In this document: positions 1-6,534 of the stretch, in pieces
Layout of the letters: each line of letters starts with the position of its first letter
Position numbering within the stretch: the first letter of the stretch is position 1
Source of the DNA: Ruminococcaceae bacterium UBA1785
GTDB taxonomy: Bacteria > Bacillota > Clostridia > Oscillospirales > Acutalibacteraceae
Length of the DNA: 7,474 nucleotides
Assembly: GCA_002314555.1 (NCBI GenBank)
Contig: DCGF01000007.1
Location: forward strand, 1-7,474
Direction of reading: 5' to 3'
Translations under genes and position numbers: made by a program
The notes under the pieces: generated by a model
Seen by the model: only the letters and a program-made list of their open reading frames with translations
The model's database searches: none
What the model was told of the DNA's origin: nothing

Positions 1-219
1 GTACATAAGAGTCAGGGCAGTGAGTTCGAAGCAGTAATCATGCCTGTTATAGATGTTCCTCCAAACCTCTGCTATAGGAATCTCTTCTACACCGCAGTGA
101 CGCGTGCGAAAAAGAAGATGATTACTATAGGTAATAAATCTACCATTCTCGCTATGGTTGAGAATGATAGGAAGATAAAAAGATATTCCGCCCTAAAAGA
201 TTTGTTGAAGGTGGAATAA
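1..219 (+). CDS. recD2: RecD2-like ATP-dependent DNA helicase, C-terminal end (5' partial)
   Basis: The reading frame is open from the first base and ends at TAA 217-219, giving the last 72 residues of a superfamily 1 helicase. Residues 2-9 (HKSQGSEF) match the motif V region of the RecD/UvrD C-terminal domain, and residues 30-38 (YTAVTRAKK) match motif VI, whose Arg35 is the expected arginine finger for ATP hydrolysis. Together with the short linker and the ending after an IGNKSTILAMV stretch, this pattern is typical of RecD2 (long RecD without RecBC), a 5'-3' helicase of Firmicutes involved in DNA repair and replication restart. Only the C-terminus is visible, so another UvrD_C_2 helicase such as a TraA-type protein cannot be strictly excluded. 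The stop is one base before the comF start, so the two genes are almost certainly co-transcribed. Frame and family are secure; the exact subfamily is likely rather than proven. Confidence 0.85.
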   Translation, partial: VHKSQGSEFEAVIMPVIDVPPNLCYRNLFYTAVTRAKKKMITIGNKSTILAMVENDRKIKRYSALKDLLKVE

Positions 220-220
220 T

Positions 221-928
221 ATGAAAAACTTTAAGAGCGAGACAGAAAAGCTTTTGTCGATTCTTTATCCGAGCCGGTGTGCAGCCTGTGGCTGCTACCT
301 AAGTACGGATAAGAAGTCGGATGACTTTCTGCTCGCTCCTTATTTTTGTAGTAGTTGTGCTCTGTCTGTCGCTTGGTCTTCAGAAGTTGTTTTAGGGGAA
401 CATGTCTTTGATGGTTATGCGATTCCACTCTTTTATGAGGGGGCCGTCAAAGAGGCTATGATACGTCTTAAATTCAAATCTGATGTCTCCTCAGTTCCGT
501 TCTTTTCATCGGCACTTGAACGTGAAATACGCTGTAAATTCTACGGTGTAAAGTTTGACACCTTTACATGCGTACCTGTGACCCGGTCAGGACTCGCTGA
601 AAGGGGCTATAATCAGAGTAGGCTGATAGCTGAAAAAGTACGTATTGATGCGGAATACGACTTTAATCTTCTAAGAAAAGATAAGAACACAGGAGTGCAG
701 CATGTCCTCTCTGCCGAGGAGAGAAAAAGGAATATCGAGAGCGCATATACTCTGTCTCCCGGCAGGGACGTCCGCGGTAAGACGATTCTTTTAATCGATG
801 ACATTTTTACGACAGGCTCCACATGTGATGCTTGCGCTAGAACGCTTCGCCTCTCTGGCGCATCATCCGTCTATGTCGCCTGTGCCGCAAAGAGAAGATG
901 GATAGATGAAAATTTAATATTTGATTAA
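221..928 (+). CDS. comF: ComF family protein (phosphoribosyltransferase-like competence/DNA-uptake protein)
   Basis: A 235-residue cytoplasmic protein of normal ComFC/GntX length. The N-terminus carries a zinc-finger-like pair, Cys20-x2-Cys23 and Cys43-x2-Cys46, after the usual LYPSRC opening. The middle has the family motif GYNQSRLIAEKV. Near the C-terminus, residues 189-201 (ILLIDDIFTTGST) form the PRPP-binding loop of type I phosphoribosyltransferases. ComFC in Bacillus is needed for uptake of transforming DNA, but the family is widespread in bacteria not known to be competent and its reaction is not established. The start at 221 is supported by AAGGTGG at 208-214, six bases upstream. It follows the recD2 stop by one base, which suggests one operon. 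No terminator separates it from mreB, and the mreB promoter overlaps its last codons. It uses TTG, CTG and TGT codons more freely than putP or the BMP gene, consistent with low expression. Confidence 0.93.
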   Translation: MKNFKSETEKLLSILYPSRCAACGCYLSTDKKSDDFLLAPYFCSSCALSVAWSSEVVLGEHVFDGYAIPLFYEGAVKEAMIRLKFKSDVSSVPFFSSALEREIRCKFYGVKFDTFTCVPVTRSGLAERGYNQSRLIAEKVRIDAEYDFNLLRKDKNTGVQHVLSAEERKRNIESAYTLSPGRDVRGKTILLIDDIFTTGSTCDACARTLRLSGASSVYVACAAKRRWIDENLIFD

Positions 929-948
929 TTAAATATTTGGAGTATAAT
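921..948 (+). promoter_or_regulatory. Predicted sigma-A promoter of the mreB-DUF4364-tetR unit
   Basis: TTGATT (921-926, 4/6 to consensus) and a perfect TATAAT (943-948) are 16 bases apart. The -35 lies over the last codons of comF. Transcription would start near 955 and give a leader of about 45 bases. An AT-only inverted repeat, AATATTT (916-922) and AAATATT (931-937), brackets the -35 and spacer; it may be chance in AT-rich DNA or an operator. Confidence 0.65.
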
Positions 949-964
949 ATGCCTTACGTGAAAT

Positions 965-988
965 AAAGTATAGACTACAGTCTACTTT
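965..988. promoter_or_regulatory. 24-base palindrome in the mreB leader (possible operator or RNA hairpin)
   Basis: AAAGTA (965-970) pairs with TACTTT (983-988), and inside it GACT (973-976) pairs with AGTC (979-982) around a two-base AC loop, leaving TA 971-972 as a bulge. An alternative register is the perfect TAGACT-AC-AGTCTA (971-984). It lies about 10-33 bases after the predicted transcription start and ends two bases before the ribosome site (GAGGTG, 990-995). It could be a repressor site just downstream of the promoter or a hairpin next to the ribosome site. Nothing here shows which protein, if any, reads it. Confidence 0.5.
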
Positions 989-999
989 TGAGGTGTTTG

Positions 1000-2052
1000 A
1001 TGCTAGGAATCAATATTGGAATTGACCTAGGTACCACACAGGTAGTCGCCTTCGTTGAAGGAAAGGGTATAGTTCTCTCAGAACCTTCAGTTGTGGCGTA
1101 CAGGAAAAAGAATCATAAGATTATGGCTATCGGCAGACCAGCTCTTAGAATGGTCGGCAGAGAACCTGATTCCGTACTTGTTGTCCGTCCTATGAAAGAC
1201 GGCGTGGTATCCGACTTTACCGTAACAGAACACATGCTTAGATATTTTATCAAGCAGATCTGCGGTAATAAAATCTTCAAACCTAATATTATCGTCAGTA
1301 TGCCAGGTACTGTGACCAACCTTGAGAAACGAACCATACTCGACGTTATTACAGCCAGTGGTGCCGGACGTGCCTGCCTTATGGAGGAACCTCTCGCTGC
1401 TGCTATCGGTGCTGGAATTGAGATTAACCACCCAAGTGGCGTAATGATTGTCGACCTCGGTGGTGGCACTTCCGATATAGCTGTAATAACTATGGGAAAT
1501 ATGGCCGTCGCCTCCAGTGTCAAAGTTGCCGGTAACGCTCTTAATGACGACATCATCCGCTACTGCCGCCGTGAACGTAACATCATCATCGGCGAACAGA
1601 CCGCGGAGGAGATTAAGAAGAGCGTTGGCTGCGCCTTCCTCCGTAAAGAGGAGACGGCGACTTTTGCTAAGGGAAAAGACTACTTCACAGGAATGCCTAT
1701 AGATTTTGAAATCACTTCAAATGAGGCGTACCTCGCTATGCGTGAGCATATCAAGTTCATTCTTGAGTCTATCAGAGATGTATTTGAGCGCACCCCACCT
1801 GAACTTGTCTCCGACATTATAGAGGAGGGTATAGTTTTAACCGGTGGTACAGCAAAACTCTACGGACTCGATAAAGCTATAACAGAACTTACAAAGATAA
1901 ATACCCACGTTGCCGACGACCCAGAAAACTGTGTAATTAACGGTATTGGTAAGGTGCTCGGAGATAAATTCTTCCTCTCTGAGAACGGCTACTTATTTAA
2001 GACACGTCAAGACATCACAGGTGGTCTTGAGGAAGAGAAGGAGGTCTACTAA
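1000..2052 (+). CDS. mreB: MreB/Mbl-family rod shape-determining actin homologue
   Basis: A 350-residue bacterial actin that forms ATP-dependent filaments beneath the membrane and guides cell-wall elongation. Visible signatures: phosphate-1 loop GIDLGTT (residues 7-13), GKGIVLSEPSVVA, EEPLAAAIGAGIEI, phosphate-2 loop VDLGGGTSDIAVI (151-163), the family-typical VFERTPPEL, and the adenosine region IVLTGGTAKLYGLD (278-291). The usual third Gly of that last motif is Thr284. The tail after the final GKVLG (322-350) is somewhat longer than in Bacillus MreB/Mbl and ends in acidic GGLEEEKEVY. ATG at 1000 follows GAGGTG at 990-995; a TTG at 988 is in frame but overlaps this ribosome site and the palindrome, so I reject it. 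No mreC or mreD follows; DUF4364 begins two bases after the stop codon. The codons of the acidic tail also supply the AAGGAGG ribosome site of the next gene. Whether it acts as MreB, Mbl or MreBH cannot be told from sequence. Confidence 0.92.
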   Translation: MLGINIGIDLGTTQVVAFVEGKGIVLSEPSVVAYRKKNHKIMAIGRPALRMVGREPDSVLVVRPMKDGVVSDFTVTEHMLRYFIKQICGNKIFKPNIIVSMPGTVTNLEKRTILDVITASGAGRACLMEEPLAAAIGAGIEINHPSGVMIVDLGGGTSDIAVITMGNMAVASSVKVAGNALNDDIIRYCRRERNIIIGEQTAEEIKKSVGCAFLRKEETATFAKGKDYFTGMPIDFEITSNEAYLAMREHIKFILESIRDVFERTPPELVSDIIEEGIVLTGGTAKLYGLDKAITELTKINTHVADDPENCVINGIGKVLGDKFFLSENGYLFKTRQDITGGLEEEKEVY

Positions 2053-2053
2053 C

Positions 2054-2620
2054 ATGGACACATACGGTGAATTCAACGCACTCGATGAGGGCATCGAGCC
2101 AGGCGGACTTAGAAATAAAGATGAGATTAAAGTTTTAATCTGCTATCTTCTTAAAACAATAGAAACTAGCATCACACGTGACCAAATTGGTGACATCATG
2201 CAGGATCAGGGTATCGCAAACTACTTTGAAGCTATGGATGCTATTTCGGACCTTCTCTCAAACGGAAGCATCACATCTGACTTTAAGGATGAGAAGGAAT
2301 ACCTCTCTGTTACAGATATCGGCAGAAATGCTGTTGTAAACCTTGAGAAGGACCTTCCTAGAACAGTACGTGAGAAGGCAGTAAAATCAGCTATCAAATT
2401 TATCACACTCGAGCGTAACGAGCGTGAGAACGACGTAAAGATTGAGGCAGTTGATGGCGGCTATACAATCTCTTTCACTATGAAGGATAGAGACACAGTA
2501 CTTATGGAACTCTCCATGTTCGTAGGCGACAGAGACCAGGCTGAAAAACTTAAAGATAATTTCATCGAGGATCCAGCTAGAGTATATTCAAGCATTCTAG
2601 CAAGCCTTATGATTGACTAG
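2054..2620 (+). CDS. DUF4364 family protein, putative winged-helix DNA-binding protein
   Basis: A 188-residue soluble protein that I recognise as DUF4364, a family of Firmicutes, mainly Clostridia, with no established function. Residues 22-92 look like a winged helix-turn-helix: a helix with IKVLICYLL, ITRDQIGDIMQDQ as the helix-turn-helix region, an NYFEAMDAISDLLSNGSI recognition-like segment, and a wing-like YLSVTDIGRNAV. The rest (about 93-188) has one charged helical stretch and a beta-rich part (VDGGYTISFTMKDRDTVLMEL), perhaps for dimerisation or ligand sensing. ATG 2054 is chosen because AAGGAGG lies at 2038-2044, nine bases upstream; the frame is open back to 1946 but only inside mreB. 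One base separates it from the mreB stop, so translation is probably coupled. Co-transcription suggests a role linked to MreB or cell growth, but that is inference. Confidence 0.85.
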   Translation: MDTYGEFNALDEGIEPGGLRNKDEIKVLICYLLKTIETSITRDQIGDIMQDQGIANYFEAMDAISDLLSNGSITSDFKDEKEYLSVTDIGRNAVVNLEKDLPRTVREKAVKSAIKFITLERNERENDVKIEAVDGGYTISFTMKDRDTVLMELSMFVGDRDQAEKLKDNFIEDPARVYSSILASLMID

Positions 2621-2629
2621 GTGACGCTT

Positions 2630-3208
2630 ATGAAAAAGTCTAACGCTACGAAGAGTAAAATCGTATCCGCTGCTTGGAAGCTTTTCTATGAGCAGGGATA
2701 TGAGGATACCACTGTAGATGAAATAATAGCGGCTTCGAAGACTTCTAAGGGTTCTTTCTATCATTATTTTAAGTCGAAAGATGAACTTCTCGGTTCACTC
2801 TCATATCTCTTTGATGAGAAGTATGAGGAGATTCTTCCAACGGTTAAGACTATGGACAAAGCTTTTGATAAGCTTATCTATATGAATGGCGAACTCTTCG
2901 GTATGATAGAGGACTCGGTGTCGATAGACCTACTTGGCCGTCTCTATTCATCTCAGCTTGTAACAAAAGGTGAGAAGCAGCTCCTCGACTACACCCGTAT
3001 GTATTACAAACTTCTTAGAGAAGTTGTATCCGAGGGACAAAAGTCAGGGGAGATAAGATCTGACCTCTCTACTAATGATATAGTTAAGACATATGCACTT
3101 TTAGAACGTGGTCTTCTTTATGACTGGTGTATCTGTAACGGCGATTATCCTTTAAAAGATTACTCAAAGAAGCTACTTCCAAGCCTTCTTAATTATATAG
3201 TTATATAA
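2630..3208 (+). CDS. TetR/AcrR family transcriptional regulator
   Basis: A 192-residue protein of normal TetR size. The N-terminal DNA-binding domain is clear: KIVSAAWKLFYEQGYEDTTVDEIIAASKTSKGSFYHYFKSKDELL (about residues 10-54), with the helix-turn-helix near 28-47 and the family-typical GSFYHYF. Residues about 60-192 are helical and variable, as expected of the ligand-binding and dimer domain; its ligand cannot be inferred. ATG 2630 is preferred because AGGTGA (2619-2624) sits five bases upstream; an in-frame GTG at 2621 is itself part of that ribosome site. It follows DUF4364 after nine bases and closes the mreB unit, with a strong terminator just after its stop. TetR proteins often repress their own promoter or a neighbour, so the mreB leader palindrome and the repeats upstream of putP are natural candidate targets, but no binding site is shown. 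Confidence 0.92.
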   Translation: MKKSNATKSKIVSAAWKLFYEQGYEDTTVDEIIAASKTSKGSFYHYFKSKDELLGSLSYLFDEKYEEILPTVKTMDKAFDKLIYMNGELFGMIEDSVSIDLLGRLYSSQLVTKGEKQLLDYTRMYYKLLREVVSEGQKSGEIRSDLSTNDIVKTYALLERGLLYDWCICNGDYPLKDYSKKLLPSLLNYIVI

Positions 3209-3220
3209 AATAACATAAAA

Positions 3221-3256
3221 AGCCCCAAAAACGTCTGCCGTTTTTGGGGCTCTTTT
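3221..3256 (+). terminator. Intrinsic terminator after tetR
   Basis: A perfect 13-bp stem, AGCCCCAAAAACG (3221-3233) with CGTTTTTGGGGCT (3239-3251), closes a five-base loop and is followed by CTTTT. AAAA precedes the stem, so it could also work on the other strand. It starts 12 bases after the tetR stop and ends the mreB unit. Confidence 0.95.
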
Positions 3257-3303
3257 GTATGGTCTGCACAAAGTTTAGAAAAGTATTTTAATTATTTCTA
3301 ATT

Positions 3304-3383
3304 TTAGTCTATTATATTTTCTATGTAGTTACTTTTGTTACTTGGGTTTATATCTTTAATTAGTCTATACAAAGTACTATACT
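3304..3383. repeat. AT-rich putP upstream region with short direct repeats and an imperfect palindrome
   Basis: Between the tetR terminator and putP (3257-3459) there is no gene. TTAGTCTAT occurs twice (3304-3312, 3360-3368), 56 bases apart. GTTACTT occurs twice (3328-3334, 3337-3343). AGTCTATAC (3362-3370) and GTACTATACT (3374-3383) form an imperfect inverted repeat around AAA, with one extra base and one mismatch. These could be regulator sites for putP, but chance repeats in AT-rich DNA are possible. Confidence 0.35.
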
Positions 3384-3393
3384 ACGTTCTCTA

Positions 3394-3422
3394 TTGCGTA
3401 CTGTATTTCTCTATGGTAGAAT
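3394..3422 (+). promoter_or_regulatory. Predicted extended -10 promoter of putP
   Basis: TTGCGT (3394-3399, weak, 3/6) is 17 bases from TAGAAT (3417-3422, 5/6). The -10 is preceded by TGG (3414-3416), an extended -10 TGn element. Transcription would start near 3429, leaving a leader of about 30 bases. An alternative -10 is TATACT at 3378-3383 with a poor -35 (TTTAAT, 3355-3360). Confidence 0.5.
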
Positions 3423-3459
3423 CGGTGCATCACAAAAATTACGAAGGGATGTAATTATT

Positions 3460-4995
3460 ATGACAGGCGAAATTTTAGCGTTTATTATTTACTTTGTAGC
3501 AATGCTTGCAGTAGGCGTTTACTTCTTCTTTAAGACTAAGAATAACGCATCAGAAAAAGAGTACTTCCTCGGTGGCCGTTCTATGGGTCCTTGGGTAACT
3601 GCTCTCTCAGCTCAGGCATCTGACATGTCAGCATGGCTTCTTATGGGTCTTCCAGGTTCTATGCTCGCTTTTGGTATGGGACAGGCTTGGATTGGTATCG
3701 GTCTTGCACTCGGTACTATAGCTAACTGGTTTATCTGCGCTAAGAGACTTAGAAAGTTCTCTAAAGCTTCGGGCGACTCAATCACACTTCCACAGTATTT
3801 AACAAACCGTTTCTTATCTGATTCAAAAGCTCTCTCTATCATCTGTGCAGTTATCTTCCTCTTTGCTTTCACAGTATATGTAGCATCAGCTTTTGTTGCA
3901 GGCGCAACTGTATTTACAACTTTAATTCCAACTCTCTCTGAGAGTTCAGCAATGATCATCTTTGCTGCTATCATCCTTGTTTATACTTTCCTTGGCGGTT
4001 TCAAGGCTGTTTCTTGGACAGACTTTTTCCAGGGCACACTCATGTTCATAGCTTTACTTGCAGTTCCAATCGTTATCGCTGTAACTGGTAAGCAGAACTC
4101 ACCTGAGCTTGCTCAAAACCTCGCAGAAATCGTTTCAAAGGATGGAACAGTTTATCCAGCATTCGTAGCAAACGTATTCAATGCTTCATGGCAGGAAATC
4201 GTAACAGGTCTCGGTTGGGGTCTTGGCTACTTCGGAATGCCACACATTATCGTAAGATTCATGGCTATTGAAAAGCCATCTATGATAAAGAAGTCAGCTA
4301 TCGTTGGTAGCGTATGGGTAGTAGTTTCACTTCTCTGTGCTATCGTTATCGCATACTTTGGCCGTATGATGCTCGGTGAGCAGCTCCTCGCTGAAGGACT
4401 TCAGAAGACAGTATTTATCGCACTTGCTCGTGGTCTCTTCCCAAGCTTTATTGCTGGTATCTTACTCGCAGCTATCATCTCAGCTTCTATGTCAACAGCA
4501 GACTCACAGCTCCTCGTAGCTTCATCTGCATTCACAGCTGATATTTATAAGCCAATCATCAGAAAAGACGCATCTGAGAAAGAACTTCTCTGGGTAGGTC
4601 GTATCGTAGTACTTATCGTTGCTGTCATCGCTTACTTTATCGCAAGTTCTAAGGGCTCAGGCGCTCAGGCTATTATGGACATGGTTGAAAACGCTTGGGG
4701 TATCTTTGGTGCTTCATTCGGTCCAGTTATCATTCTTTCACTCTTCTGGAAGCGTTTCAACTATTCAGGCGCTATCGCTGGTATCGTTACTGGCGCACTC
4801 GTTGATATTCTTTGGCTCTTCTTACCAGTTATCGGTGGACAGCCACTCTCAGCAGTAACTGGTGTATATGAAATCGTTCCAGGCTTCATCCTCGGTGCTA
4901 TCATGGCAGTTGTTGTAACTCTTCTTACAAAGGCTCCATCAGCAGAGGTTAATGCAATCTTTGAAAAAGCAACAGATAAATCATTCGACGAATAA
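3460..4995 (+). CDS. putP: Sodium/proline symporter PutP
   Basis: An integral membrane protein of 511 residues (E. coli PutP has 502) of the solute:sodium symporter family, expected to import L-proline with Na+ through about 13 transmembrane helices. The first helix (ILAFIIYFVAMLAVGVYFFF) is followed by EYFLGGRSMGPWVTALSAQASDMSAWLLMGLPG. With ATG 3460 as start, Arg40, Ser50, Asp55 and Ser57 fall at the same numbers as the functionally important residues of E. coli PutP, including Na+ ligand Asp55. The TM8 motif SMSTADSQLLVASSAFTADIYK contains Ser345-Thr346, matching E. coli Ser340-Thr341. GAAGGGA (3443-3449) is the ribosome site. The frame extends upstream to a TTG at 3394, but that stretch overlaps the predicted promoter. 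It stands alone between two terminators, with no putA nearby, so proline may serve as osmolyte, biosynthetic precursor or Stickland acceptor. Leucine is coded almost only by CTT, CTC or TTA, suggesting high expression. Confidence 0.95.
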   Translation: MTGEILAFIIYFVAMLAVGVYFFFKTKNNASEKEYFLGGRSMGPWVTALSAQASDMSAWLLMGLPGSMLAFGMGQAWIGIGLALGTIANWFICAKRLRKFSKASGDSITLPQYLTNRFLSDSKALSIICAVIFLFAFTVYVASAFVAGATVFTTLIPTLSESSAMIIFAAIILVYTFLGGFKAVSWTDFFQGTLMFIALLAVPIVIAVTGKQNSPELAQNLAEIVSKDGTVYPAFVANVFNASWQEIVTGLGWGLGYFGMPHIIVRFMAIEKPSMIKKSAIVGSVWVVVSLLCAIVIAYFGRMMLGEQLLAEGLQKTVFIALARGLFPSFIAGILLAAIISASMSTADSQLLVASSAFTADIYKPIIRKDASEKELLWVGRIVVLIVAVIAYFIASSKGSGAQAIMDMVENAWGIFGASFGPVIILSLFWKRFNYSGAIAGIVTGALVDILWLFLPVIGGQPLSAVTGVYEIVPGFILGAIMAVVVTLLTKAPSAEVNAIFEKATDKSFDE

Positions 4996-5016
4996 TATAT
5001 ACATCCCATTAAACGG

Positions 5017-5057
5017 GAAGGACCTAGTTCTTTTGAACCGGGTCCTTCTTGTTTTTT
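5017..5057 (+). terminator. Intrinsic terminator after putP
   Basis: GAAGGACC (5017-5024) pairs with GGTCCTTC (5041-5048). Above one wobble and one mismatch, GTTC (5027-5030) pairs with GAAC (5035-5038) around a TTTT loop. The tail TTGTTTTTT (5049-5057) follows. The hairpin starts 22 bases after the putP stop. Confidence 0.9.
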
Positions 5058-5077
5058 GTGCTCTATTATTCTATAAT
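5049..5077 (+). promoter_or_regulatory. Predicted promoter of pdp, overlapping the putP terminator tail
   Basis: A perfect TATAAT at 5072-5077 is 17 bases from TTGTTT (5049-5054), a weak 3/6 -35 lying within the U-tract of the preceding terminator. Transcription would start near 5084, giving a leader of about 18 bases that carries the ribosome site GGAGGTGAT (5090-5098). Confidence 0.55.
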
Positions 5078-5101
5078 TGATGTCATAGCGGAGGTGATAC
5101 T

Positions 5102-6403
5102 ATGCGCATGTACGACATAATAAAAAAGAAGCGTGACGGCGGTGAACTCACCAAAGAGGAGATTCGCTTTTTCGTCGAAGGATATACAAGGGGAGATATT
5201 CCTGACTATCAGGCATCTGCCTTTACTATGGCTGTCTTTTTCTCTGGAATGACTGCCCGTGAGACCACCGACTTGACACTCGAGATGGCGAAATCTGGCG
5301 ACATGCTAGATCTTTCAGAACTCGGTGATAAGACTGTTGATAAGCATAGCACAGGCGGTGTGGGAGATAAAGTAACTTTAGTCGTTGCGCCTATAGCTGC
5401 AGCCCTCGGCTGCACCGTGGCAAAGATGAGCGGCAGAGGCCTCGGCCACACCGGCGGTACAGTTGATAAACTTGAATCCATCCCTGGATTCAAAGTAGAA
5501 CTCTCCGCACCTGAATTCTTTAAGCAGGTTAAGGATATAGGCATCAGTGTTATAGGTCAGTCAGAGAACTTGACCCCAGCTGATAAAAAACTTTACGCAC
5601 TTCGTGACGTAACAGGCACAGTTGAGTCACTTCCACTTATAGCTTCATCTATCATCTCTAAAAAGCTTGCTAGCGGAAGTCAGCATATCGTTTTAGACGT
5701 AACCTGCGGCAGCGGTGCTTTTATGAAGACTCCAGCTGACGCTGAAAAGCTCGCAGAAGCTATGGTTGAAATCGGCACCTTAGCCGGCAGAAAGATGACC
5801 GCAGTTATCACTAATATGGACACGCCACTCGGCTCTAACATCGGTAATATTCTAGAAGTTAAAGAGGCGGTTGAAGTCCTAAACGGCGGCGGTCCAGAAG
5901 ACCTTCGTTACGTTTGCACCGAAATCGCATCATATATGTACGCTTCATGTTTTGATGCATCTATTGAAGAGGCGCGTACTAAAGTACTTGATGCGCTTTC
6001 ATCAGGCGCTGCCCTTTGTAAGTTTAAGGCTATGGTGGCAGCGCAGGGCGGAGACGTATCATATATCGAGGACCCATCCCTCTTCCCGGAACCAAAGTAT
6101 GCTTATAGAATAGTATCTCCTGAGGACGGATATATAGCATCTATGAATGCCGAGACTATCGGTATAGCTTCAGTTCTCCTCGGCGCAGGCCGTTCAAAGA
6201 AGGAGGATAAGATAGATTATAAAGCTGGTATCTCACTCCTTAAAAAGACAGGAGACAGGGTCACATGTGGGGATGTTATAGCCATTCTCTACACAGATGA
6301 CGACTCAAAACTTTTAGAGGTTGAGAACATGCTTTTATCTTCTATTAAACTCTCACTCTCTGAGCCAGAAAAAGAGACCTTGATTTATAAGGTTATCAAG
6401 TAA
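5102..6403 (+). CDS. pdp: Pyrimidine-nucleoside phosphorylase (thymidine/uridine phosphorylase)
   Basis: A 433-residue cytoplasmic enzyme of the same size as Bacillus Pdp. It cleaves uridine, deoxyuridine and thymidine with phosphate to the free base and (deoxy)ribose 1-phosphate. The N-terminus MRMYDIIKKKRDGGELTKEE closely resembles the Bacillus enzyme, supporting ATG 5102 over ATG 5108; GGAGG (5090-5094) is seven bases upstream. The phosphate-binding signature KHSTGGVGDK spans residues 81-90, and the family signature SGRGLGHTGGTVDKLE spans 110-125. Lys81, Ser83, Ser110 and Thr120 (phosphate) and Arg168, Ser183 and Lys187 (base) fall at the same positions as in the characterised Geobacillus stearothermophilus enzyme. 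The C-terminal alpha/beta domain (about 340-433) is complete. AnPRT (TrpD) relatives share the fold but lack this combination. It has its own predicted promoter and a terminator about 95 bases after the stop, and is followed by a BMP nucleoside-binding gene, consistent with nucleoside salvage. Confidence 0.95.
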   Translation: MRMYDIIKKKRDGGELTKEEIRFFVEGYTRGDIPDYQASAFTMAVFFSGMTARETTDLTLEMAKSGDMLDLSELGDKTVDKHSTGGVGDKVTLVVAPIAAALGCTVAKMSGRGLGHTGGTVDKLESIPGFKVELSAPEFFKQVKDIGISVIGQSENLTPADKKLYALRDVTGTVESLPLIASSIISKKLASGSQHIVLDVTCGSGAFMKTPADAEKLAEAMVEIGTLAGRKMTAVITNMDTPLGSNIGNILEVKEAVEVLNGGGPEDLRYVCTEIASYMYASCFDASIEEARTKVLDALSSGAALCKFKAMVAAQGGDVSYIEDPSLFPEPKYAYRIVSPEDGYIASMNAETIGIASVLLGAGRSKKEDKIDYKAGISLLKKTGDRVTCGDVIAILYTDDDSKLLEVENMLLSSIKLSLSEPEKETLIYKVIK

Positions 6404-6497
6404 GACAACAACATATAGTGTTTTTTGTATATTATTTACTAAATAAATACTAAATATGATTTTTTAACCAAAAAGTTTTATATATGTTTGTAGAATA
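6404..6497. other. AT-rich 3' untranslated stretch after pdp
   Basis: These 94 bases hold no gene and are strongly AT-rich. TACTAAATA occurs twice (6438-6446, 6449-6457), 11 bases apart, about one helical turn. No convincing promoter hexamer pair or stem-loop was found, so it is most simply the long 3' tail of pdp before its terminator. Confidence 0.5.
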
Positions 6498-6534
6498 GGA
6501 CAAGTAGCATTTCGTTGCTACTTGTTCTTTTATT
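6498..6534 (+). terminator. Intrinsic terminator after pdp
   Basis: GGACAAGTAGCA (6498-6509) pairs with TGCTACTTGTTC (6516-6527), a 12-bp stem with one G-U pair and a six-base loop (TTTCGT). TTTTATT follows. It lies unusually far, about 95 bases, from the pdp stop, but no other gene lies between them. Confidence 0.9.

Noticed and set aside
988..999. TTG at 988 as an upstream in-frame start of mreB
   Set aside because: It would place the ribosome site GAGGTG (990-995) inside the coding region, with no other site upstream; ATG 1000 gives the usual MreB N-terminus.
1113..1556. 147-codon open frame on the minus strand inside mreB, and similar ones at 1087-1431, 3612-3974 and 5209-5544
   Set aside because: They lie antisense to clearly conserved genes, have no recognisable protein features and fit codon-mirror effects.
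1946..2053. N-terminal extension of the DUF4364 frame into mreB
   Set aside because: It overlaps mreB codons in another frame, while AAGGAGG at 2038-2044 points to ATG 2054.
3394..3459. Longer PutP start at TTG 3394
   Set aside because: It overlaps the predicted promoter, and ATG 3460 restores E. coli PutP numbering for Arg40, Ser50, Asp55 and Ser57.
6404..6430. Weak hairpin plus TTTTTT right after the pdp stop as a first terminator
   Set aside because: The only stem is about four AT-rich pairs (AACA/TGTT), too weak for intrinsic termination; the 12-bp stem at 6498 is convincing.
6404..6497. Possible small RNA between pdp and its distant terminator
   Set aside because: No acceptable -35/-10 pair could be found; candidates such as TTGTAT (6425-6430) lack a -10 at proper spacing. 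The 94 bases are better read as a long 3' tail.
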